From Chryseobacterium echinoideorum (GTDB lineage Bacteria; Bacteroidota; Bacteroidia; Flavobacteriales; Weeksellaceae): a stretch of DNA of 64,000 nucleotides. Both the position numbers and the translations under genes were made by a program. Of the stretch, positions 35,648 through 43,445 are shown in pieces (within the stretch, counting starts at the first letter, position 1; every line of letters starts with the position of its first letter). The notes below the pieces were generated by a model. The model worked only from the letters and a program-made list of their open reading frames with translations, ran no database searches and had not been told where the DNA came from. Location of the stretch: contig NZ_VKNW01000002.1 of NCBI RefSeq assembly GCF_007474535.1, forward strand, positions 62,001 to 126,000. Direction: 5' to 3'.

Positions 35648-37240
35648 TTATAATCGTTGCAACTGACTATCTTGTTGTTTTGTATATTCTTCATACTTCA
35701 GAAAATATTCTATAAAATATTGTACATCCTTTGGATCATAAATTCTAGGAAAAACCTTATTATTGATCACTAAAGCAGGGGTATAATCTAACTCATTATA
35801 GATACACCAATGATTATGGAGCATTAAAGTTTTATTATGTATAAAGTCTTTATTAATATCCCATTGATCAATCCATGTTTTAATATTAGGATTTTCGTAC
35901 CAATCTGATAAGCATGCCTCTATATCGTTTGGTTGAGATTGATTAATATTAAGCATTTGTTCTGTAATAAAAGTTCTAGGATCTTTTCTATCATTAAAAG
36001 GCACTAAGAACCTTAACTTTAATTGTATTTGTGGATACTTGTTCACAAGTTCTTCATACACTTTATGAGTCTCGATACAGCTTTCGCATAATGGATTTGT
36101 AATTGCAGTTAGCGTGATTAAAGGATTTTGTCTGTTGCCCAAAATAATCTCATTAGCAAACTCTTGCTTCTCTATTTGTCTTGCGTTATTCACATAAAAA
36201 GGCATAAACAGATGATAATTTCTTTTAAAAGAAAGAAGCTCTTTTTTAATATCATTGAAAACTCCAATTATTTTTAAATTAGGCTTTAGAGAAAAAAATA
36301 CAACTGTTGCTAAAGCAAAAACAACAAATGAAATAAATATGGTTATACCATCTGCTTTTAGTTTTTGTGTTAGAATAATTATAGTTCCCATGGTAGCCCA
36401 ACAACCTAAACACAACACTATCATTAAACACAAAGGGCACCATGTTTTTACAATCTGCCACTGATAATAAATTGAAAATATAATCATGGGAACAGTGACT
36501 AAAGAAATGATAGGAAGGATAAAACTATGAGGCAAAATTAATTGTATCACCAGAATACTCACGAAATAGATGAACGAAATATCGGATAATGAAACACCAA
36601 AAAACTTGGCTCCTTTCGATTTCATTACATTTTCGCAATTACTATTTGGCAAAGCGGTACAAAACTTATCTGTAAACCCCGTATTAATATTGTAATCTTT
36701 CCTAAGAATAAGAATCGAAACAAATACTCCAATAATTGAGCCTAAAAAACCTAAAGTATATGGAACAGAATGTGTTGCCATGAATATGTAAAATACCAAA
36801 CCAAAAACCAATGATCCAATCAATAATTGACTTTGATATTTTTCAAACCGTTGGCTTATTCCTTTTTTTGCATCCTTGTTTTCATCAGCAATGATTACAA
36901 TTCTTTTCCAATTGCCAAAGAATTCATCAATTGGCTGGGTTTCAACTTTATTTTGATCAGAGGTAATTGTTACTTTATCCTTCTTGTTATTTAGTTCTGC
37001 AATTACAATCTGCTGATTACCGTTTACATCAACAAGAGCTAAACAGGGTTTAGGAAAAGTTAAAAATGTTTCAAAATCAACCTCTGCAACCATTGAGTCA
37101 ATATTAAATCTTGCTAGAGTATCTTTTATTGAATTAAGTTTCGGATAGTCCGGATGAGAAGATAACCACAGACCAATATTCCTGTGGTCATAATTTAATG
37201 ATTTAAGCCATAATATGACAATTGTGGTTAACGTTTTCAA
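35648..37240 (-). CDS. VKOR-thioredoxin membrane oxidoreductase with C39-like N-terminal domain
   Basis: A 530-aa protein. Residues 1-110 resemble a C39-peptidase-like fold without its catalytic Cys (SSHPDYPKLNSIKDTL). A four- to five-helix vitamin K epoxide reductase domain follows, with loop cysteines Cys194 and Cys202 and active site Cys268-Pro-Leu-Cys271 (TWCPLC). The C-terminal thioredoxin-like domain has Cys385-Glu-Ser-Cys388 (NPLCESC). It should form disulfides in exported substrates using quinone. The start codon is TTG at 37238-37240, because no in-frame ATG precedes residue 50. It lies 35 bp before the Cys-rich precursor gene. The inactive C39-like domain may bind GG leaders. Confidence 0.85.
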   Translation of the reverse strand: MKTLTTIVILWLKSLNYDHRNIGLWLSSHPDYPKLNSIKDTLARFNIDSMVAEVDFETFLTFPKPCLALVDVNGNQQIVIAELNNKKDKVTITSDQNKVETQPIDEFFGNWKRIVIIADENKDAKKGISQRFEKYQSQLLIGSLVFGLVFYIFMATHSVPYTLGFLGSIIGVFVSILILRKDYNINTGFTDKFCTALPNSNCENVMKSKGAKFFGVSLSDISFIYFVSILVIQLILPHSFILPIISLVTVPMIIFSIYYQWQIVKTWCPLCLMIVLCLGCWATMGTIIILTQKLKADGITIFISFVVFALATVVFFSLKPNLKIIGVFNDIKKELLSFKRNYHLFMPFYVNNARQIEKQEFANEIILGNRQNPLITLTAITNPLCESCIETHKVYEELVNKYPQIQLKLRFLVPFNDRKDPRTFITEQMLNINQSQPNDIEACLSDWYENPNIKTWIDQWDINKDFIHNKTLMLHNHWCIYNELDYTPALVINNKVFPRIYDPKDVQYFIEYFLKYEEYTKQQDSQLQRL

Positions 37241-37329
37241 ATTTAAATTTTTTTTGCTTTGTGCTATATAATCCCTGATATAGGTTTGTGCTGATCAGCG
37301 TTTTGTATTTTACACCTATAAAATTTTTT

Positions 37330-37360
37330 CAAATTTAAACACCATAATTCACCCATCCAA
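37330..37360 (-). promoter_or_regulatory. Promoter of the GG-peptide cluster
   Basis: On the minus strand a -7 box TAAATTTG (37337-37330) and a -33 TTG (37360-37358) are separated by 20 bp, close to the Bacteroidota consensus. The leader to the TTG start at 37240 would be about 85 nt. Confidence 0.5.
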
Positions 37361-37400
37361 CCAAAAATTACCGCTTTTTATAGCCTATAAATTTTGAAAT

Positions 37401-37423
37401 ACGAAAATTATTAGTATTTTCGT
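37401..37423. promoter_or_regulatory. Inverted repeat, possible XRE operator
   Basis: ACGAAAAT-7 bp-ATTTTCGT is a perfect 8-bp inverted repeat 23 bp before the XRE start codon and 40-70 bp upstream of the cluster promoter on the other strand. It could serve as an autoregulatory operator shared by the two divergent units. Confidence 0.4.
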
Positions 37424-37446
37424 TATTAGAAACATGAATTTACAGG

Positions 37447-37734
37447 ATGAAAAAAGAGAAATTAATACAAATACGTAAAGCAAAAAAAATTTCCCAAACA
37501 AATATTGCCACTTATCTCAAAATAAGTCAGACTCAATACCAAAAAAGAGAATCCGGAAAAATCAAAATTTCAGATGAAGAATGGAAAAGAATTGCACAAC
37601 TTTTAGAAGTAGAGGTTGATGAGATATTTGAAAAAAATATTAAGCAAGTCAATGAGAAAAGTTTATTAAAAGAAGAACTCAATTTTCTTAAAGAAAAAAT
37701 AAAAAATCTGGAAGAAAGGTTATTGTTAGATTAA
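37447..37734 (+). CDS. XRE-family helix-turn-helix regulator with coiled-coil tail
   Basis: A 95-aa regulator. The HTH_3 domain covers about 5-62: LIQIRKAKKISQTNIATYLK, recognition helix SQTQYQKRESGK, then ISDEEWKRIAQLLEVEVDEIF. The C-terminal 30 residues form a coiled coil (LLKEELNFLKEKIKNLEERL), probably for dimerisation. It is divergent from the VKOR gene across a 206-bp gap containing an inverted repeat, which makes it a candidate local controller of the peptide cluster. An alternative ATG at 37434 is in another frame. XRE assignment is sure, target inferred. Confidence 0.88.
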   Translation: MKKEKLIQIRKAKKISQTNIATYLKISQTQYQKRESGKIKISDEEWKRIAQLLEVEVDEIFEKNIKQVNEKSLLKEELNFLKEKIKNLEERLLLD

Positions 37735-37743
37735 TTCTAAATT

Positions 37744-38787
37744 CTAAAACAACCTCAGCTGCTGCTCCTTCGTCCCTGTAAAGCCATCGGTTGAAAGCTT
37801 AGGAAACTCTTTCCCATCAAAGAATTTCTTTCTGCCTATTTTAAAAGTATTGTGAATCATTTCGGCAATATTTCCTTCACCTTTCTGTCGGTCAAAGTAT
37901 CTTTTTTCTCCCAGTTTTCCGCCATGCATAGACTTTATTAAATTTAAAACCTTTTGTGCGCGATCAGGAAATGCATTTTCAATCCATTGTACAAAAACAG
38001 GTTCTACGGTATCGTTCAGTCTCACCAAAGTATATCCAAAACTCTGTGCGCCTGCTTCTGAAATAGCTTTTAAAATGGTTAAAGGCTCATCACTGTTCAG
38101 TCCCGGAATGATTGGAGCCACCATAACATGGGTGGGAATCCCGTTTTCTGACAGAATTTCAATGGCTTTCAGCTTATTTTTTGCAGAACTTGTTCGTGGT
38201 TCCATCTTTCTGCGCAGATCTTCATTAATGGTCGGAATACTAAGAGATACAGAAACTAAATTCTGTTCTGCCATCGGTTTTAAGATGTCTAAATCCCTCA
38301 GTACCAAAGCATTTTTCGTTAAAACATTCACAGGATGACGGTAATCAAGACAAACCTGTAAAAGTTGTCTGGTAATTTCAAACTGTCTTTCGGCAGGTTG
38401 ATAGCAGTCTGTATTTCCGGAAAGTAGAATCGGAAAAGGCTGATATCCTCTTTTTTTGAAAAATTTCTCCAGCAATTCCGGAGCATTTTTCTTTACCATT
38501 ATCTTTCTTTCAAAATCAATTCCTGCACTGTAACCCCAATATTCGTGGGTGGGTCTTGCAAAACAGTAGGAACAGCCGTGTTCGCAGCCCTGATAAGGAT
38601 TCATCGAATATTCCATCGGTAAATCTTCGCTTTTTACTTGGTTGACAATTGTCTTAGGAAAAATTTCCGTGAAAGTTGTTTTTATGGATCCTAAATCTTC
38701 ATCATCAGGCTCATACCTAAACCTGTCAAAACGATTGATAACATTTCGCTGAGCTCCCTGACCTTTTTTAAAATTTTCGTCTCGCAT
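37744..38787 (-). CDS. PA0069-type radical SAM protein
   Basis: A 347-aa radical SAM enzyme. The cluster-binding motif is CEHGCSYC in NPYQGCEHGCSYCFARP, followed by THEYWGY, as in the PA0069/spore-photolyase-like family. Downstream come a GNTDCYQPAER segment and the AdoMet-binding strand region (SLSIPTINEDLRRKMEPR). It probably carries a [4Fe-4S] cluster; the substrate is unknown, DNA photoproduct repair being only a family analogy. It converges with the XRE gene with 9 bp between stops. It is a conserved stand-alone gene, probably unrelated to the peptide cluster. Confidence 0.88.
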   Translation of the reverse strand: MRDENFKKGQGAQRNVINRFDRFRYEPDDEDLGSIKTTFTEIFPKTIVNQVKSEDLPMEYSMNPYQGCEHGCSYCFARPTHEYWGYSAGIDFERKIMVKKNAPELLEKFFKKRGYQPFPILLSGNTDCYQPAERQFEITRQLLQVCLDYRHPVNVLTKNALVLRDLDILKPMAEQNLVSVSLSIPTINEDLRRKMEPRTSSAKNKLKAIEILSENGIPTHVMVAPIIPGLNSDEPLTILKAISEAGAQSFGYTLVRLNDTVEPVFVQWIENAFPDRAQKVLNLIKSMHGGKLGEKRYFDRQKGEGNIAEMIHNTFKIGRKKFFDGKEFPKLSTDGFTGTKEQQLRLF

Positions 38788-38858
38788 ATTTTATTAACGT
38801 AAAAGTAAGCTTAGAATTATTGAAAATAATAAGATTTAACACGATAGTTTTCCACAAA

Positions 38859-38889
38859 AAATCCGAAATCAAAAAATGATTCCGGATTT
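38859..38889 (-). terminator. Probable terminator of the 63-aa gene
   Basis: AAATCCG (38859-38865) pairs with CGGATTT (38883-38889), with inner pairing AATC/GATT. A short T-run follows on the minus strand. It lies 36 bp after the stop at 38925. Confidence 0.6.
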
Positions 38890-38924
38890 AAAAAAATTAT
38901 ATTCTTACTATTTCTTACGGGTCG

Positions 38925-39116
38925 CTATTTAACGGCATAAAATTCTATTCCGTGATCATCATCATGATTTTTGCTGTCAAAATGTCTGTGATAATCAGAA
39001 TAATACTCATTATATTTTCTGCTCTTCTTAGATAATATTTTTTTTACGCCAAAAAAACTTAAAACTGCCAAAAGTCCTACGCCTCCTGCCAGTAAAACTC
39101 CTACTTCTTTTTTCAT
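38925..39116 (-). CDS. Small single-pass membrane protein
   Basis: A 63-aa protein with one helix (about 6-26, VLLAGGVGLLAVLSFFGV). A basic stretch follows (KKILSKKSRK), then a C-terminal tail rich in Tyr, His and Asp (YYSDYHRHFDSKNHDDDHG). Its positive charges just after the helix suggest the tail is cytoplasmic. It is monocistronic with its own terminator. No family is recognised. Confidence 0.6.
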   Translation of the reverse strand: MKKEVGVLLAGGVGLLAVLSFFGVKKILSKKSRKYNEYYSDYHRHFDSKNHDDDHGIEFYAVK

Positions 39117-39301
39117 ATGTAGATATTATTTTAATGTTCCAAGATCAATAAGTTTCAAAAGAAATATTATTGATCTGTCTCAAACTATATCAAATAATAT
39201 ACCTTTTTGTTTTTTAATGAATGATAAATTTTGTTAATCATTAAAAAATGCTTTTAGTGCTTTATGGTTTAAAAATTGTACTAAACATAAAAAATATTAT
39301 T

Positions 39302-39646
39302 ATGGAAAATTCAGAAAATATAGACAGAATGACAACGCTTACCAGTGTCATGGAAACTTTAAGACAAAGAGGAATTCACAGAGAATTCAGAATGAATGAA
39401 GAATGCGAAATGAAATATGAAGGATCAGATAAAAATTACAAACCCGAAGAACTTAAAATTGTAAAAACATACAGATTTGAAGGGTCGAGCAATCCTGATG
39501 ATAGTGCTGTTTTATATGTAGTTCAGGATAACGAAAAAAATCTAGGAATTATTCTTGATTCTTACGGAGCAGAAAGCAATTATCCTGGTCAGGAATTCGA
39601 CGCTTTTTTAAGAGATATTCCTATCGAAGAAAGCGATGAATATTAA
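39302..39646 (+). CDS. Small soluble protein of a Bacteroidota-specific family
   Basis: I choose the ATG at 39302 (MENSENIDRM), giving 114 aa. An in-frame ATG at 39248 would add 18 residues with no domain. The sequence (LTSVMETLRQRGIHREFRM, then GIILDSYGAE) resembles short proteins that databases sometimes name phosphoribosylpyrophosphate synthetase. It has no PRPP synthetase motif, so that name would be misleading. It is hydrophilic and acidic, with no signal. It is followed by a strong terminator and is monocistronic. Function is unknown. Confidence 0.7.
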   Translation: MENSENIDRMTTLTSVMETLRQRGIHREFRMNEECEMKYEGSDKNYKPEELKIVKTYRFEGSSNPDDSAVLYVVQDNEKNLGIILDSYGAESNYPGQEFDAFLRDIPIEESDEY

Positions 39647-39664
39647 TATAATTTATTTACTATA

Positions 39665-39701
39665 TTAAACATCCCGAAACTGAATGTTTCGGGATGTTTA
39701 A
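39665..39701. terminator. Bidirectional terminator between convergent genes
   Basis: A perfect 16-bp stem TTAAACATCCCGAAAC (39665-39680) pairs with 39686-39701 around a 5-nt loop, A/T-flanked on both sides. It ends the small plus-strand gene and the minus-strand AsmA-like gene (stop at 39719). Confidence 0.85.
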
Positions 39702-39718
39702 TTTTAAAACTTTTTCAA

Positions 39719-42235
39719 CTATTTTTTCTTTTTGGGAAGCACAGTTTTTTTCGTATTGTTTTTTGATTTTTCAGAATTGATTCCTATTAACGTTTTTTTC
39801 AATCCGCTTTCTATACCTTTCCAAAACATATTAAAAAAAGATTTGGTAGGATCTCTTTCTACCCCTTCCACGACCACAGATTCAGGAAACTGACCAGAAT
39901 CTGTTTTAATGAAAATGTTGGCAACGGCACTTAGAAGATTCTTTTTTTCTTTACTTTTTTTATTCAGAACAGAAATTTTTAAATCTTTGTGCTTTATTTT
40001 GAAAGTTCCGCCAATTCCTTTCGGATCACCATTAAAATCAAACAGCATTTGCTGAATAGATCCCGTTGCCGAAACACTCATATAAGGTACAATAAAAGAA
40101 TTCAACGCAACAGCAGGGATATTGTCTAAGTTTCCTGAAATAGCAAAGCGATCCGTCTGATCAGCGGTGTTAAAACTCCAGTTTACCGCCAATGGTGAGG
40201 TCTTCATAAACTGACAGTCTATTTTTATGGCAACCTGAGTTGGCTTTCCTTTCATTTTTGCTGAATTAAGATTGTTAATATTCATATTAAAATTACTGAA
40301 AGTAAGCTTTCCCGGACCATTGCTTTTCGGAGTGTCTTCTTCATATTCGAGGATCGAATTTTTAAGTTGAAGATTTGTGATAAACATCGGAATTTTAATG
40401 GTTCGCAATAACTTTGAATACAAAGGCTTTATCTTCGGGTCATCTTCCGGAATTTTACTTCTGAAAATATTGGCATTTGCAGACTGAATAATCACTTGGG
40501 AAGCATTGATTGATTGATTTTCCGAGAATAAATCCCAGTTTCCCTGTGCAGAGATATGATCTGCTTTAATGTCATACAGATCCTGTTCCACCGGAATCAT
40601 TCTTATAAACTGGGCTCTTGATACAAGCGGGATCATTGCAAAACGGCTGATCTGAACTTTATTCTGATTCAGACTCAAGGTAGCCATTTTCATTTGATAA
40701 AACTTGGTTTTATAACCAAAATCGGTTGCAGTAGCCTGATAATTTTTTACCTTCACAGCCATTCCGTTGTTGGCGGCATTTTCTGTAAGTTCGAGATTTT
40801 CAATGGAAGCATTCAGATTATTAAGACTTAGAGGCTGTTGGTTGCTCTCGTAAATAATATTAGAGTTTTTAAGGTCAATTTTTCTGATCTTGATAGGGAA
40901 ATGAATTCCTTTTACCGAGTTTTTCTTTTTTTGTGAAGTTTTTGCAGAGGCAATTTTACCATTTACGCCATTAATAAGAATATCTTTTATGTCCAGATTG
41001 AGTTTTTTGTTTTTAAAATCTAATGTATTGATGTTGAACTTAACAAGGCTGGTTTTAAAATCCATAACCAGATCAGAGTTTACAGGCTTTGCAGTAATAT
41101 TTTTAATCTGACCACTTTTAGGTGTTAAACTAAAACTTTCTGCAAACAGATTTTGTTGATCGTTGTAGTAGATTCCACTTCCTGAAATCTTGAAATCTTT
41201 GTACAGGACAGGAATTATTTCTTCTGAACTTTCTTTAGTCATTTGTAATTCGGAAATCTCCATATTGAGATCCTGTGCAAAAAATAAATCTTTTGCATCC
41301 GTTTTTACCATTTGTATTTTTGCATGGGTCACTTTGATATTTTTCAGATCCAGCTCAAAACTTTTTTTCTTTACAGCTTTTTTAACCGAAACACCGCTGT
41401 CATAAGTTCTTATAAAAGGGTTTACAAAAATAGCATTAGCAAGAGAAATTTTATTTTTTTGGAGAGAAATATCCTTAAAGGTCATTTTCGGAACCATACA
41501 CTGAAACATTTTAGATTTTTCAGGATAGTTTTTTTTAAACTGCTCGAATGAAATCAACGGCTGAAGCTGAAAATTCTCAACAGAAACTTGCCCATTGGTG
41601 GTGGCAATTTTAGCAATTTTAAGCTCATAAATGTTATCGGGCTGAAAAAAGAAATTTTTTCCTGTAATACTGTAATGATCAAAAATTACCGGAAGTCGTT
41701 CCTCAACAGATTCTTCCATCATCTGAAGGTTTTCCACATAAAGATTGAGTTCTTCAACGCTAACCAATTTTTGTCTTGTATGACGGAAAACAGCAATACT
41801 TCCGTCATTGATTCTGATGTTTTCAAACCTAACAGGGTTAGGCTTTTTGTCCGTTTTTTTGTCAATAGGTTTTGGAAGAATAATATTAAGATTGGGGTTA
41901 GACAACAAAAGATCATCAGAGCTGATTATTTTGTTAAACATAGCATCGTAAATTCCGAAACGGCTGATTTTCAGGGTGTCAATCGTTCCCTGAAGTCCTA
42001 TGACAGACATGTTTTCCGGGTTTTTATTGTTAACAGTAATTCCTGTTGCAAGAATATTTCCTGTTCCCAAGTCTATATTTAAAGATTTATAGGTTATACG
42101 GTAATCTGTGTTTTTTTTGATGTAGCCGGGAAGTTGGGTTTTAAGCCAGATATTTAAGCCAAAATTTGCCAGTAAAATAATTCCCAGCAATATACCAAAG
42201 CCAATAAGAAGCTTCTTAACCCAAGGTTTTTTCAT
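39719..42235 (-). CDS. AsmA-like large envelope protein
   Basis: An 838-aa protein with one N-terminal transmembrane helix (about 9-28, LLIGFGILLGIILLANFGL) and a very long beta-rich periplasmic part. Repeated strands of the AsmA/DUF748 kind appear: IDLGTGNILATGITVNN near the start and KGIHFPIKIRKIDLKNSNI, KLTFSNFNMNINNLN later. The C-terminus is basic (KKKK). Members of this group are thought to form grooves that move lipids between membranes or affect outer-membrane assembly. It is a lone gene, 27 bp downstream of the DUF2797 gene. Exact subfamily is unsure. Confidence 0.75.
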   Translation of the reverse strand: MKKPWVKKLLIGFGILLGIILLANFGLNIWLKTQLPGYIKKNTDYRITYKSLNIDLGTGNILATGITVNNKNPENMSVIGLQGTIDTLKISRFGIYDAMFNKIISSDDLLLSNPNLNIILPKPIDKKTDKKPNPVRFENIRINDGSIAVFRHTRQKLVSVEELNLYVENLQMMEESVEERLPVIFDHYSITGKNFFFQPDNIYELKIAKIATTNGQVSVENFQLQPLISFEQFKKNYPEKSKMFQCMVPKMTFKDISLQKNKISLANAIFVNPFIRTYDSGVSVKKAVKKKSFELDLKNIKVTHAKIQMVKTDAKDLFFAQDLNMEISELQMTKESSEEIIPVLYKDFKISGSGIYYNDQQNLFAESFSLTPKSGQIKNITAKPVNSDLVMDFKTSLVKFNINTLDFKNKKLNLDIKDILINGVNGKIASAKTSQKKKNSVKGIHFPIKIRKIDLKNSNIIYESNQQPLSLNNLNASIENLELTENAANNGMAVKVKNYQATATDFGYKTKFYQMKMATLSLNQNKVQISRFAMIPLVSRAQFIRMIPVEQDLYDIKADHISAQGNWDLFSENQSINASQVIIQSANANIFRSKIPEDDPKIKPLYSKLLRTIKIPMFITNLQLKNSILEYEEDTPKSNGPGKLTFSNFNMNINNLNSAKMKGKPTQVAIKIDCQFMKTSPLAVNWSFNTADQTDRFAISGNLDNIPAVALNSFIVPYMSVSATGSIQQMLFDFNGDPKGIGGTFKIKHKDLKISVLNKKSKEKKNLLSAVANIFIKTDSGQFPESVVVEGVERDPTKSFFNMFWKGIESGLKKTLIGINSEKSKNNTKKTVLPKKKK

Positions 42236-42262
42236 AATTATAATTTGTTTTTCATTAAGTTA

Positions 42263-43054
42263 TCAGATTTTCAATTCTATGACATATCCTTCGTGTCCTC
42301 TCACATTCATAAAATTTCCACCCGCAAAACTTAAATATTGTCCTTTTATTCCGATAAGTTTTCCGGTAAATTCGGGGTTTTTATCCAGCGTAAAAGATGT
42401 TACTTTTTCAGGCTTCTCATAAGGATAATCAAACTTCCACAGATTTTCTCCTTCCGAATAAAATTTTTGGAAATCTTCAGGAAAATATTCTCTGATCTTC
42501 TGCTGGAAATCTGCTAAATCTATTTCGCCTTCAAAATCATCCTGAAGCATTTTTTTCCAGCTTGTTTTGTCTGCAATATGTTGCTTTAGCGCAACTTCTA
42601 TCATTCCTGCTTCATAGCGGTTTTCTGTTCTGGCAATAGGAAGAGCAAAAGTGGCTCCCTGATCAATCCACCGTGTCGGAATCTGCGTATTTCTTGTAAC
42701 CCCGACTTTTACATCGCCTGTATAAGCCAGATATACAGTATGTGGTTGTAGTTGAATCTCTTTCTCAATATCCAAATCCCGTTCCGCAATTCCCAGATGT
42801 GCAGTAGAAAGTTCTGGACGAATAATGGTGTCGCTTGCATAAGGACTTTCAAAAAAGCAGTTTTTACAGAATCCCATTCTGTAAATTGTCTTGTCTAGCC
42901 CACAGTTGACGCATTGATAGCCAATGTGTCTTATGGTTAATTCTTTCCCGAATAGCTCATTCATGTGAATCAAATCGTTGGAAAGATTAAGATAATACTG
43001 GATAGGCTCATCGTTGAAGCTTGTCATTTTTAAAATTTGTCCCTGAAACTGCAT
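42263..43054 (-). CDS. DUF2797 domain protein
   Basis: A 263-aa soluble protein of the DUF2797 family. It contains a zinc-ribbon-like Cys set (CVNCGLDKTIYRMGFCKNC, about 48-66). The core has YLAYTGDVKVGVTRNTQIPTRW, similar to GIY-YIG-like segments (YLAYTGDVKVGVT), and a C-terminal KLIGIKGQYLSF. The function of the family is unknown, and a nucleic acid role is only suggested by the Cys cluster and GIY-YIG likeness. It is the first of two same-strand genes with the AsmA-like gene. Confidence 0.8.
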   Translation of the reverse strand: MQFQGQILKMTSFNDEPIQYYLNLSNDLIHMNELFGKELTIRHIGYQCVNCGLDKTIYRMGFCKNCFFESPYASDTIIRPELSTAHLGIAERDLDIEKEIQLQPHTVYLAYTGDVKVGVTRNTQIPTRWIDQGATFALPIARTENRYEAGMIEVALKQHIADKTSWKKMLQDDFEGEIDLADFQQKIREYFPEDFQKFYSEGENLWKFDYPYEKPEKVTSFTLDKNPEFTGKLIGIKGQYLSFAGGNFMNVRGHEGYVIELKI

Positions 43055-43445
43055 GCTTTAAAATTTTAAATAAATATAGAAATTAAAATCTACTTTGCTT
43101 TGTTGTATTTCACATAAAATAATTTGATAATACAGAAGTAAATTTTTTAAAAATTGAGAATAAATCTTTTTCAGAGAAGCTTTTATGTTAAAAATGTCAG
43201 TCATAGAAGCTATAATTTTATTCTGATCTTATGGATGAAAAGTTCTTTTAAGAATTAATTTCGTTGCAAATTATTTTCAATTGTTTGATTTTCAGTGGTT
43301 TAATTTATGTATATCAAATGTATATATGTAAGATCTATGAACTAATTGTTAACATTTTTAAATTAGGCATGTTAAGATTCTTAAAATAAATAGGGTAACG
43401 CTTACGGCATACAACATAATAAAATTTGAAAAAATTATATAAATC
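43055..43445. other. Promoter region of the beta-glucan locus
   Basis: A 391-bp AT-rich gap between divergent genes. It has an imperfect repeat of ATGTATAT (about 43305-43330) and, 41 bp before the first glucan gene, an 11-bp palindrome GTAACGCTTAC (43395-43405) that could be an operator. I could not find an exact TAnnTTTG box for the plus strand. No small gene or RNA was recognised. Confidence 0.35.

Noticed and set aside
37744..38787. Radical SAM enzyme as a modifying enzyme of the GG-leader peptide
   Set aside because: It belongs to the PA0069 family, lacks a SPASM or leader-binding domain, and lies on the far side of the XRE gene in a separate unit.
43395..43405. GTAACGCTTAC as a definite operator of the glucan locus
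   Set aside because: Single, short and not repeated upstream of the other genes of the locus; kept only as a note on the intergenic region.
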